DNA of 64,000 nucleotides from Thalassia testudinum (Eukaryota > Streptophyta > Magnoliopsida > Alismatales > Hydrocharitaceae). Positions within the stretch are counted from its first letter, which is position 1, and every line of letters begins with the position of its first letter. Below the pieces are notes generated by a model that was not told the DNA's origin, did not search any database, and saw only the letters and a program-made list of their open reading frames with translations. Of the stretch, positions 20,480 through 31,939 are shown in pieces. The stretch spans positions 80,097,501 through 80,161,500 of the forward strand of contig JAZHRO010000013.1 in the NCBI GenBank assembly GCA_037157565.1. The letters are read 5' to 3'. The position numbers were made by a program, and so were the translations under genes.

Positions 20480-21300
20480 AGCCACCACTTATGGTCGGCG
20501 AGAACTCGGACGGACGCATCCAACGTTCCGTGTATGGCCGCCTCTTCAAGACGTAAGCCACCTCTTACGGTATGGTTGACGTTCCCTATATTGCCTCCAC
20601 TTTAGGCCGACAAGCCATCTCTTAAGGTCAGAAAGAACTCGGACGGACACGTCCAACGTTTCCTATATTGCCACCTCTTTAGGTTGACAAGCCATCTCTT
20701 AAGGTCGGCAAGAACTCGGGGGACGCATCCGATGTTCCCTTTGTTGCCGCCTCTTCAGGCCGGCGAGCCACCACCTAAGGTCAGCAAGAACTTGGATGGA
20801 CGAGTCCCACGTTCCCCATCTTGCAGCCTCTACAGGTCGGCGAGCCATCTCTTAAGGTCGGCACGAACTCGAACGGATGCGTCCAACGTTCCCCATATTG
20901 CTGCCTCTTCTGGCCAGCGAGCCACCTCTTAAGGTAGGCGAGAACTCGGACAGACACGTCCGATGTTCCACATATTGCCACCTATTCAGGTCGGCAAAGC
21001 CACCTCTTAAGGTTGGCAAGAACTCGGATGGACATGTTTAACATTCCACATATTGCTGCCTCTTCAAGTTGGCCAGCGCACCACTTAAGATCGACGAGAA
21101 CTCGGACGGACACATTCGACATTCCATATATTGCTGCCAATCTGGGCTGATGAACCACCTCTTAAGGCTGACCAAGACTTGGACAAATGCGTCCGACGTT
21201 TCATGTGTTGCCACCTCTTCAGGCCAGCACAAACCCGAGCGGGCGCTTCCGATGTCCTTTATCTTGCCACCTCACAAGGTCGGCGTGAATTCGAGTGAAC
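20480..21300. repeat. 77-bp tandem repeat array, about ten copies
   Basis: A unit containing AGCCACCTCTTAAGGTCGG, GAACTCGGACGGAC and CGTTCC-ATATTGC-GCCTCTTCAGG recurs. The GAACTC mark falls at 20502, 20635, 20712, 20788, 20865, 20942, 21020 and 21098, with degenerate forms at 21175, about 21231 and 21287. Spacing is 76-78 bp in the middle; the first interval is longer and the last two shorter. The copies differ by many substitutions, so the array is old. Confidence 0.85.
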
Positions 21301-21428
21301 CCCCTAAATGCTCTCTTATGCCATCACCTATCAAAATTGGTCGGTCATCTCCCTAGGTTGGTTGGGGATCGGACAAAACCACCCCCTGACCTTGGAGATT
21401 GCCACCCTATATGGACAGCTATTAAACA

Positions 21429-22575
21429 TGCTTCGATCAGGTTTCAAAAACGTGCATTGTAGTATAGATGGCCAAAGTGAATTAACATTTAAAATTTATA
21501 ATTCGAGTTGAAAGAGAAAAATCCGAGGTCGTCTCTGGGAGCAAGAAATGCACGAATAACACTATTTAGATTTTTTACAATATAGGACTAGATGCAATTA
21601 ATCCAATTCTTTATGGTCCAAATATGGTTCATAAATGTAAAAATTATGCACATGAATTAGATTAAGAAAATTATTCTTCAAGCATTTACTTCCCAAGTCA
21701 ATCAATCAAATAATCAAGCTTAATAGTGCATGGACCAAATTTTGCAATGAGAATTCATTGAAAACCAAATTAATTAAAAATATCATATCAGTCCCTAAGA
21801 ATTAGTTCTCACACATTTCAATCTTTGGAGGCTTGCGATTTGGTCCTTGAAAATTTGTAAATAAGCCCCTGCATAATTCTTCTGTAGATGGACCCCTGGC
21901 CTTCTTCTTAGCCTCAGCTCTTGCGAGCCATGCCGGAGCACAGTCGAAATCGAGCTCAGGCAAGAAATCTTCTCCAATGTGTGGCAGAGGAGCATCGTCG
22001 ATGCACTACTTCCTGGTGGAGGCATTATTAGGTCGATCGAACAGGCGAAGGAAACAGACTATAGTCGAGGAAGCAGCGGGTCTGGTGGTGGTCGATGGTG
22101 GTCCTCGGGGCACGAAACTCCTCGTCAACAGTCACAAAGGTGCCTTGTGCCCTCAAGTAGACTTGGAGCGAAGCTTGGGACCTTGAGGCTGGCCGGCAGT
22201 GGGTGGTCATGGTCGACGAAGACCGCAGTGGCAGTGAGGGTTGATCGGTGGGTGGAGGTGTGGGGGCTCTCAACCAAGGGGTCGAGAAGCGCCACCTCGC
22301 TGTGATAAAGGTGGTGGTGCCGTTGCATTTGTGCAAGGAGGTCGAGGATGAGTTGGTGGACTCGAGATGGGTAGCGGATGACAGCGGTCTTCGGTCGGCG
22401 ATTAGAGCATTGAAGACCTCAAATTAGTTGGGGGCTTTTGCTCATCGTGTCCTTGCGGAGCTGTGGGAATGGTCAGTGAGCAGCATTGGCAGTTGTTTCG
22501 AGGTGGAGGCGTTCGCTGGAGTTTGGTCAATGTGTGATCGGTGATATATAACCAGGCCCGCGGGGGATAGGGTAT
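21429..22575 (-). repeat. Element B 3' LTR, first piece
   Basis: It begins TGCTTCGATC and contains a TGCATTGTAGTATAG block and a CGAGGTCGTCTCTGGGAG block, which match the ends of C's LTRs and of B's other LTR. The last 50 bp (about 22525-22575) align with the C LTR sequence before its GGGTCACGG. The middle (about 21800-22500) has no counterpart I can recognise and could contain further rearrangement. Short frames on both strands are not supported as genes. Confidence 0.6.
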
Positions 22576-24291
22576 TGGTGCTAAAGCACCACAATCGTTT
22601 ATTTTGATGATAACAAAACACATGTCATTTAATATTTGCACTTGAAGTCTTAGATTTCAGGTCAATTGCAAATAGAGACGTGGTTAGATGGAGTTCGAGC
22701 TCGCATCCATGGCAGATTAGAGGAGCTTGACGGAGAATAGAGGAGCTTTGCAAGGAGCGATGGCTTGAAGAAGAAAGGAGATGAATAGGATAGATTTCCT
22801 TTCCTTGTACTCTATGTATTTTTGTTTCTTTTGTTGCTCTTTATTTTATTACTTAGATTCATGTTAAAGAGCCTCAAAGTACCCTAACAGTAGTCCTAGG
22901 AACACTTACACAACCCTAGGATACTTCGATTTTCTATAAAGAACTTAGAAAACCAAAATATGGTTCAAACAACCTTTTCAGACATCTAATCTGAAAATCA
23001 GACGTCTGATAATGACTTTTAAGACGTCTGACTGTTGACTTAGACGTCCGATAATATTTAGGCTGGACTTAGTTAGCTCTGTCTGATGAAATCAGATGTC
23101 CAGACCTTAGTCCAGATGTCTTAGAAGACGTTTGATGATTTTGTCAGACGTCTAATTAGTGGACCGTTGGCTGGCTTAGCAAACAATGAAGGATATAACC
23201 GTTAGCCGGTATCAGACGTCCGTAGAGGACCCCAAACATCTAATACATGACCGTTTTGCCTCGATTGACCCAAAATCTCTTCTCAGAGATTTTATAGCCG
23301 TTGCACTCTCTTGGGAATCCATTTCCGCAGAAAAGTAGGTTTCCAGACGTCCAGATATCACTCCAGACATCCTGTATGTCATCTGATGACAATTCACTAG
23401 AACCCTGTTAGATTCGATTCAAGTTAAGAAAGAAACCCGCCTATAATCAGACGTCTGACTTTGTTCCCAGATATCTTAAACTAGTTTTCCAGACGTCTGA
23501 TCCCAGGATCAGATGTTTATAACCTTGTCAGTGTAATGATTAATCCTAATATCGGCCTGATTTTCTTGGACCTTGCACCCAACGGCTATGGAAGCCTTCC
23601 AAGGCCTTCCAAAGCCTTCCTAGGGCCTCTATAAATAAAGGAGAACCTTTGCCACTCAAATATACAACAAGACACACTAAGAAAACCACTTTCTACATCT
23701 TGTGTATCTAAGAGAAGTAGTTCAAGCTTTAGCTCTCCAAGCTTAAGTTCTACACCTAGAGAGCTTGATTCCTATTGCACACCTGCTCTCCCTCTGCGAT
23801 TACGAGAGCGATGAAGCGCTACCGCTTGGTTCACGCATCCGCGTCGTCAATGCACTTCTTGCAAAGGGAAGCATCATAACTCCTATAGAAGCTTAGTTTA
23901 AAAATATCTTTGTTGGCTTTGTAGGACTATTCTTGTATTTTACTTTGCTTGTGTTGGGTATTTGCTTTGCAAATTCCCATCTCCTCCATGAGACAAAATC
24001 CTTCTCGTGAAGAGAAGGGGTTTGAGGTACGCTACCCTCGCATTTGTAGCGTGGTTGTAATTGAGGTGTCCTACCCTCGTTTAAGTAGTACGTTAGTGGA
24101 TTTGATCAACTTGGTTGATCGGAAAATCCTAACTCGAGAGGGTTAGGTGGTGGTTTTCACTCGGGTTGGGTTTCCACCTAAAAAGCATTGTGTACATTGT
24201 GTGATTGTTATTTTGCGAGATTGTTCCATTTATAATTCCGCATTATTTTTACGTCACGCTGATCTCCCCCCTCCAAGTAGGGAATTACACA
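22576..24291 (+). mobile_element. Solo LTR, probably Ty1/copia SIRE type, inserted in B's LTR
   Basis: 1.7 kb starting TGGTGCTAAAGCACC and ending ATTACACA, with a TATA box (TATAAATAA at 23630) and a terminal region like that of SIRE/Maximus LTRs. No internal coding region is attached. Flanks are GGTAT on the left (22571-22575) and GGTCA on the right (24292-24296), an imperfect 5-bp duplication. Removing it rejoins B's LTR at GGGTCACGG, as read in elements C and B relatives. It contains about ten GACGTC motifs. The family name is tentative. Confidence 0.65.
23630..23638 (+). promoter_or_regulatory. TATA box of the solo LTR
   Basis: TATAAATAA in the middle of the LTR, followed by CA-rich sequence typical of a plant LTR transcription start. 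Confidence 0.5.
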
Positions 24292-26198
24292 GGTCACGGG
24301 CGAGGCGCAGGTGAAGGGTGAGAGGGGGACCTCAGCCCCCAAGTGTCTGAGGCCATAAGCCCAAGGCACTTTTTCAATTTATGCGGCCGCAAGCATTCTT
24401 CAGCCTCCGAGGTGGGACTAAAGTCCTACCTTTCCTTTGTGCGTCGCAACAGCAGTGTTGAAGGCGCGAATTGAGGCAGTGGCAGATGCTGGCGACTTCA
24501 ATTGTCGCCCTGAGATCGCTCCTAGAAGTGTTCTGCTCAACTTGGGTGCAATGCCTAGAGCTGAAGGCACATGAACAGCACCTGGAGGTCTTCAAAGGAG
24601 CTCCTCCAATGGCGCTATGGCTCGTGACCTGAAAGAGACGAATACTAGCTAAACGCCCCAGTCAATATGCTCAGGAGTTTCGCCTTGATGAGGTGAATGC
24701 AATGGCGGCATCAGTGAGGGGTGAATGTGTGTGAGGTGGCCTGTTGACGTCGAAAAATGAAATGTGTAGGTGCGGTGTTCTACGAAGCGTGTGAGGGACC
24801 AAATCCCTCAATTTCTTGAGGGGTTTTGGTCTGTGGAGCATGGTGGAGCAGATGGAGGTGACAACGGCAAGTTTCGAGTAGTGTGGCGGTGTGTAGGCAT
24901 CGTCGGAGCTTCGCCGAAGGCGGAGAAGATGAAGTGCGGTGAGGGAGAAGTGGTGGTCATGCGTATGTGTAGAGAGTGGAAAAGCGAAATAGAAAAAGAG
25001 AGAGAGCTAAAGAGGGGCATAGAGAGAGGATAGGGAGGCGGAGGGCTCTAGTGTTGATCGACTGGAGCCAAAGAAGGAGGAAGATGCGGTGGAGTGGCGA
25101 CGGCGATGCAGATGGAGGAATGCCCTCCCTTTGGCTGGGGAGGTTCGCGATGAAGAGAGGAAGAATTTAGGCCATCCAATTTGATGGTTGGATTGCCGGA
25201 GGAGGGAGATCCAGGGGGGTCACCAGAGCAGGGGTCTACGGTGGTCAGAGATAAGTTTTTAGGGCCGTTTGATGCACCAAGACTTGCTAAAAAGCACGGT
25301 CGTGCGATGGTGTCTCTTTTATAGGCTGTAGGAAGCCCTTCCAAGCTTGGAAAGAAGCTTTCAAGCTTGGAAGGTTGTTGTGAAATAGGATACTCGAACC
25401 TTTGAAAGGTTCGCATGACCTTTTGGGAAAGACTTAGACCCATCGAGTGAGAAATCCTCGCTCGAAACTCGACAGTAAAGGTTTAACCTTCCAAAAATGG
25501 TGCGGGGACCTTCTTGTGAAGAAGACAAAGAAGTTGGGGGCTATTTGTAAGAGAATTCAAAAGTTAAGGGTCTAAATGAGATAGAAAGAGTTTGACTGGA
25601 CCAAAATGCAAACTTAGTCAACATGTTCTCAGATTGGGCTCAAATTTTGGCACAAACCTAATTTGGACCCAAGAAATCCAATGGTGAAGTCAGATTTAGG
25701 TTTTGACCAAGTTTTATTGGGTAATTTATGCAAAATCCTAAATTAGGGCAAATATCTGTCTGAGACTCTATTTTGGGTCAAGACGGGTTCTGATGGTTAA
25801 ATTTAAGGTTCCAAACCATAGAGAATATTTTTATATAAATTTTAGAGGGTTTAGGTGAATTTTATTCTGACCAAAAACTCAGTTAATTAAGCTGGTCTGT
25901 TTTTAGGATTTCAGAAGTCATTTAATTCTCAAAACACGTGCAAACCCTTTTTTGTCTGTTCTAACCCACTTGTTTGCCTTTTAAGATCATTTGACCCTTA
26001 ATTACCCCCTCAGACAACCCGTGATTGTACTGCATTCATGCTATGATGGTAAAACTGCAGTTTTAACCCTATTTTCTTGTCTTTCCCTCGGAATGAATTT
26101 ACTGTGAAATATGGCTCTTTGATAGTTGTGTAGGAGCATGTTACTGACTTAATTAGGTCAAAATGGGATAGTTTTGGCTCATGATGTTGTTCCCATCA
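24292..26198 (-). repeat. Element B 3' LTR, second piece
   Basis: Starts at GGTCACGGGCGAGG, matching the C LTR at about 34840, and ends in CATCA next to the polypurine tract. It shares the GGGACCTCA and TTTTTCAATTTATGC blocks with B's other LTR at about 56410-56465, and a long 3' part with A and C (for example the TTTGACC and CTAATTTGG repeats around 25640-26000). Frames at 24770-25440 are shadows of GA-rich LTR sequence. Confidence 0.75.
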
Positions 26199-26211
26199 TA
26201 CCCACATGCCT
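26199..26211 (-). other. Final polypurine tract of element B
   Basis: The minus strand reads AGGCATGTGGGTA immediately before the LTR start TGATGGGAAC. Confidence 0.75.
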
Positions 26212-27790
26212 TGCTTTTTCTAGTCCCTTAGCAAAATATCAATTAACTTTAATTCTAGACCATATGTCTTTTTATGCTTAGCACTCTGATGTGTGCTTTT
26301 TTTTTGTAGATTAGGTTAGAATGCCAATAGTTGGCCTAGAGGTACTCAAGTACCAACCAAGATCCGAATCTGACCAGCTCTAGCCTCAGTCTGTCGTGAA
26401 GGTTTCTAAGACCCACAGAAACTAACCTAAGGTTCATTAAACTCCGCTGTTAAAGCACCCGTGCTTGTAACATGTTTTAGCCCAGGTTTAGTTTGCAGTG
26501 CATTTTTATACGGGAGAGACAGAAGAATTTTTCTTTGTTTTTGGAGAGCTTTCGCTCTCTTTTCTTTTTATTTCTAGCCTCAGATTAGCTTTACAAGACG
26601 ATTTGTATCGGATTCCTAGTTCCCACCATCAATCCTTGCATGGTCCCTGACAATCGATGCTTCGAGATAGCACCACCCATGGCAACCCCTAGAACCCTAG
26701 CTTTCGAGATAATCCCGCCCATGGTGTTCTATGGCTAAATTTAGACCTTGGCAATTGACATTTCGTGATAATGCTGCCCATGACATCTGAACCAGCACAA
26801 GGTGCTTACATTCCCCCGGTAGGATATTTAGATATCCTAGGAGACAAGCACCGAGGAGATGATATGTTATTGCACATCTCGAGGGGGATTTCTTGCCTCT
26901 CCGCACCAGGAACTCGTCCAAATCAACTTGTGTTGATTAGCTGCCCCTAATCTAGGTAACTTCTTCATAACAGATTTAACGCCTTTGCGTGATTTGATAA
27001 TTAAGCGCACTGAACCAGATTGTGTGTGGATTGGGGTGCTTAGGTTACCAAGTCCCACAAACCAGAGGTCAGTTAACGAGGCTGAATAATCCTTAAGCCT
27101 TAGACCTAATACTTAAGCTTCACATTTTCCCTAACCTCTTGAGGACTATCCAGATCTTAGCGAATACTTGAATTTTTAAGCTTAGAATTCCAGCCCAAGA
27201 GGCCTAAGATTAGCGTTCATACTAATCTCTTTTTGTCTTTTAGCACCTTCTGTCTTTCATTTTCTTTCTTTTTGATTTGGTCTAGAACCAAGTCAATTCT
27301 TTAATCTTTTACTAATGACTATCTCTCTTTCTTTTTCTTTTCAAATTATGCTCCTTTTTGACATTTTTATCTCCTCCCGTTTTTCTCCTAAAAAATGATA
27401 TTCATTCAAAATTTCCTCCCTCATCCTATTTTTTTTTCTTTTTTCAAAATTTTTTATTTTTTATTTTTTGGTTTTTGGAATATGTGCTTTTTTTGATGAA
27501 ACCCTTTCTTGTGAAGTGTTCTCACAGTGTTTTGCACTTCAATACCCCCCCATGCCTATGATTTGCAATGTCCTCATTATAAATTAGGTGGGTTTGAGTT
27601 CAGCTTCGATCGTACATTAGAACAGGTTTTGGATGGGGGGGCGGGTCGGGGTGACTGTTGCAGACGATTTCAAGCTCAGGTACGGGTACCAGAGATGGAG
27701 TCGACTGTTCTAATGGACAAATCGTAAAGTGCAATATGAGTTCAACATAAGATATGTCAAGAAGGGTTTCAATTTTTTCAAAAAGATGAC
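26212..27790 (-). other. Element B non-coding 3' region
   Basis: About 1.6 kb with no gene. It holds three CCATGGGC-type repeats (26651-26682, 26700-26724, 26752-26781), a near-palindrome (26820-26839), a T-rich tract (about 27230-27510) and the internal polypurine motif (27543-27557). Its layout matches element A's 11410-12992 in reverse. Confidence 0.75.
27543..27557 (-). other. First (internal) polypurine motif, element B
   Basis: The minus strand reads AGGCATGGGGGGGTA with GGACATTGCAA just before it, 1.34 kb from the LTR. Confidence 0.65.
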
Positions 27791-27827
27791 GGGTTGCCTC
27801 CCGTTAAGCACTGAGTTTAACGCCATC
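27791..27827 (-). other. Conserved post-pol motif (GGGAGGCAACCC), element B
   Basis: On the minus strand GATGGCGTTAAACTCAGTGC is followed by TTAACGGGAGGCAACCC, downstream of integrase as in A. Confidence 0.65.
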
Positions 27828-27913
27828 AACCGAGCACAATGAGCTCAGGGAGAATGAAGATCAAAAGATACCTTAGCCCTGTTCATATTAGTGAATTCAA
27901 TGAGCGGCTTAAG

Positions 27914-28960
27914 TCACTGGCCGTTCACAGCAAAGGGTTCTGAATCAAGGCTAGGTTGGTTGATTTCAATAGCTCCATTTCCAAAGATTTGTCTTACCAA
28001 GAATGATCCAATCCATTTTGATCTGAGTTTTCTTGAGAAAAGTTTGAGTTTGGCAACAAGGAGTAAAAATTTTTGACCAGGGTGGAAAGATTTTCGTACA
28101 ATGTGCCTGTCATGGAACGCTTTAACCCTCTCTTTGTAGATACCCAAGTTCTTATACGCATCATTACGTAGTTCCTCGATCTCTCTTAATTGCAACTGGC
28201 AGTGTATTCCAACCTTCACTAGATCCATATTGCACTTCTGTGCTGCCCAATAGGCCTTGTGCTCCATCTCGACGGGAAGGTGACATGCCTTACCGTACAC
28301 TAATCTGAAGAGAGACATGCCTAATTGAGTTTTGTGGGCGGTCCTATAAGCCCACAAGGCTTCCGGAAGGCGAGTAGACCAATCTTTTCTATCAGGTTGA
28401 ACAGTGACCTGAAGGATCTTTTTGATCTCTCGATTTGATAATTCTGCCAGTCCATTAGTCTGGGGGTGGTAAGGAGTCAAGATATGATGCGACACCCTGT
28501 ACTTTTTTATCAGGGACTGGAAGTGTACATTGGTAAAATGAGACCCGCCATCGCTGATGATGGCCTTAGGAACCGCAAATATGGTAAAGATGTTCTCCTG
28601 GATAAATCGGAGGACAACTTTATGATCGCTAATTCTTGTGGGGATGGCTTCAATCCATTTAGAGACATAATCAACAACGAGTAGAATGTATTCGAAGCCG
28701 TTAGATATAGAAAAGGGTCCCATGAAATCAATTCCCCATATGTCAAAGATTTCGCACACAATAATCGTGTTCAAGGGCATCATATCCCGTGGGCCCATGT
28801 TGCCGAGGGTCTAACAATGAGTGCATGCCCAACAATACGTCTGTGCATCTTTGAACAAAGTGGGCCAAAAGAACCCACACTGGAGAATTTTCGCTGCGAT
28901 TTTATGCCCAGAGAAATGGCCACCGCAGGCTTGGATGTGACAGAATAACATTACGTCATT
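27914..28960 (-). pseudogene. Element B integrase
   Basis: The zinc domain (HIQACGGHFSGH and CWACTHC) ends at a TAG near 28810 in place of the CAG found in A. After it a 294-codon open segment (28798-27914) carries the D,D35E core: [17 protein letters not shown] and [10 protein letters not shown]. The C-terminal GNGAIEI block follows without a stop, unlike A. The segment ends at a TGA after VNGQ where A reads on. Apart from these stops the integrase core looks complete, and it is the best preserved part of B. It would have catalysed integration. Confidence 0.85.
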
Positions 28961-30616
28961 GACCTTGTCATCAGGAATGCATCTCCGGATCACCTGATCA
29001 TTGCTAATGTGGAAAAGGTATGGTTCCTCACAAATATAGTACTTGGCCCTGGCAATCAATTTGTCTCTCCTGGAAATCGGCCAATCTAGCAGAACTTTCC
29101 CCGTAACCAAGTAATTTACAATATCAGCAAACCATGGGAGATTGTGAATGGCTAGTAGGTGCTCATCCAGAAAATGCTCGATGATTGGATTGGATGGGTC
29201 GATGACGGAAGAAGGAAGATGGGACATGTGGTCAGCTACCACGTTCTATTTTCCTGCTTTATCACGAATCTCAAGATCAAATTCTTGCAACAGTAAGATC
29301 CAGCGGATTAGTCAAGGTTTCGCATCCATCTGCACAAGGAAGTGCCTCACTATAGTGTGATCTGAGTATATGATAACACAGGAACCCAAAAGATATGATT
29401 TGAATTTTTCCAGGGCAAATACTACAGCTAGCAGCTCTTTCTCAGTAACTGTATAGTTACACTAAGCCTCGTCAAGTGTCTTGCTAGCATAGTAGATGAC
29501 CATGGATTTTTCGTCTATTTTCTACCCGAGTACCGCCCCTACAACATCATCAGATGCATCGCACATGATCTCAAAGGGTTGAGATCAATCAGGGGACTGT
29601 AGGATAGGTGCTTAGGTAACTCGATCACGCAGGGTCTTAAATGCTTGAGCAAACTCCTTGGAGATTTCAAAGGGGACATCCTTAGATAGAAGATTAGAAA
29701 GGGGGCACACGATTTTCGAAGAATCGGGAATGAATCGACGGTAAAAATTGATGTGCCCCAGAAAGGATCAGATGTCTTTAACCGAGCTAGGCATGGGGAG
29801 TTTGGAAATCAGATTTACCTTGGCTCGATCATCCTGGATGCATTTTTCAGAGATAAGATGTCCCAGGATAATTCCCTCAGGCACCATGAAGTGGCTCTTT
29901 TCCCAGGAAAGAACCAAGTTCACGTTGATGCACCACCTGAGGATTTGGATCAAGTGCACGAGGCAATCATCAAATGATTCACCAAATACCGAGAAGTCAT
30001 CCATGAAGACTTCGAGGTATTCACCTACCATATCTAAGAATATGGCAAGCATGCACCGTTGAAAAGTGGCAGGTGCATTGTAGAGACCGAACGACATCCT
30101 TTGGGATGCGTATGTTCCAAAGGGGAAGGTGAAGGTGGTCTTCCCTTGGTCCTTGGGATGGATTGCAACCTGACTATAACCGGAGTACCCATCCAAAAAG
30201 CAGAAGAATCGATTTCCCGTTAGTTTCTCGAGAATCTGATCAATGAACGGTAGTGGGAAATGATCCTTCTTCGTGGAGGAATTGAGTCTTCTGTAATCAA
30301 TGCAGACTCTCCATGAATTTGATATATGGGTCGATATGGTTTCTCTAGTTTCAGTTGTGATGACGTTGAGCCCTGCTTTCTTAGGCACAACTTAGATTGG
30401 ACTCACCCACTGACTGTCGGAGATCGGGTAGATGATCCCTACATCTAACCACTTGATGATCTCCTTTTTCATGACACCCTGTAGATTTGGATTTAGGCAT
30501 CTCTACATTTCACGGGATGGTCGTGAGCCCTCTTCAGTGTATATGTGATGTGTGCAGTATGAAGGGCTGATACCAGTCAGATCATCGAGAGTCCATCCAA
30601 TGGCTCTCTGATGCTG
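28961..30616 (-). pseudogene. Element B reverse transcriptase and RNase H
   Basis: One frame, shared with integrase, interrupted by about ten stops. The open part at 30388-29768 holds WRVCIDYRRLN, FFCFLDGYSGYSQV and the catalytic FMDD. RNase H lies around 29240-29600 with CDASDDVVGAVLG, EKELLA and the intact third site YSDH, which in A is YSNH. Many stops sit at positions where A has CAG, CGA or TGG, as expected from C-to-T and G-to-A decay. Confidence 0.85.
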
Positions 30617-31930
30617 CTAGAGAACAGAAATTAGGCGTGTTTCCTGATTAGGTGTGAGTCGAGAGTTTATAATCATAGGAAATGTCTGAGTGGAACCCAA
30701 AAAGACGTATTTGAGATGATCGGGTAGAGGCTTTAATTCCATAACTGGGTTGTCAGCAGCAGCGGGTGGTTCAGTGTGGGTGTCGAGAGTAAAGGGAGGA
30801 ACTACGGGTGTGTCTAGGTTCAGTTTGGACTCCTTTAATTGTGGGTCTTGATCCTCTTGTGGTTGATCAAAAATAGTCGGGTTTTCCTTGATACATAAGT
30901 TGTCAACCACAGCCTCGATATCACAAATCTATTCTATAACTCTGCAATTAATTCCTTATTGGGCCTTGGAGATGTCGATCTTTAGTGTCTTTCTCCCAAA
31001 TTTTAATTCAATTTGACCCTCCTCACAATTGATATTGGCCCTAGCAGTGGCTAGAAAGGGTCTCCCTAGTATAATCGATGTATTCTTCACATTCTCAGGA
31101 GCATCCATGTCTAAGACAATGAAATCTACTAGAAAATAGAAGTCGTGTACCCTCACTATGACATCCTTGAGCATTCTTTTTGGTGACTTAATAGATCGGT
31201 TAGCTTATTGCAAAGTCATTTCTATCGATTTAAGCTCAGATTCCTCGAAGTAGTATAGTAGAGATGTAGGTATCAAATTTATGGAGGCTCCTAAGTACAA
31301 TAAAGCTCTGTCGAATTGTATATCACCAATTGCACAAGAGATCAGAGGGGTGCCTGGATCTTTTGCCTTAGGTGGGAGTTTGCTCAAAATGACAGAGCTA
31401 GCTTGCTTTGACAATATGATCGAATTCCCCCTTTTCGTTCGCGGCTTACGCTTAGGTGTACACACGTCTTTCAGAAATCGTGCATAAGCTGGTACGTGGC
31501 GTATCGCATCCATTAAGGGGATGTTTATTTGGACCTGCTCAAAGAGCTTAACCAGGTCCTCCTTAGGTGCCGCGGGTTTGGCTGTCCTTTTTCCCTTAGT
31601 CAAGGCCTTAGGAAATGGAACCTTAGATTATTCCTCTAGAATTGGCTCAGGTTCTTGATCTGGGATGGGTGTGTCCTGGATGACCAATCTAGGGTTAGGG
31701 TTTGTATTACCAGCCTGGGAGTGGCTTGGATAAGGTAGGTCCTGTGTTACTTTGCCACTACAGGTAGTAACAGAATTCAATCCCGCCTGGTTCTGATTTG
31801 GTGTGGGCAAAAGAGGTGCTTACGACTAGTAACCCACATACGATGTCGAAGCCTCTATCCCGTTGGGTGATGGAGTAGAAGGGCCCTAATAAACAAAGTG
31901 AGCTTGGCCCTGATTTGAGTTCATAATGCG
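30617..31930 (-). pseudogene. Element B aspartic protease segment
   Basis: Open pieces at 31810-31628, 31603-31205, 31174-30956 and 30910-30617 are all in the RT frame. The active site region reads YLGASINLIP where A has DLGAS, so the catalytic Asp has become Tyr. IILGRPFLA is present. At the junction with RT the codon is CGA (Arg), showing that A's TGA at 8590 is a mutation. Confidence 0.82.
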
Positions 31931-31939
31931 CCTCTAGTT

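Noticed and set aside
20480..21300. CRISPR-like array
   Set aside because: The repeats are 77-bp head-to-tail units with no unique spacers, in a plant genome.
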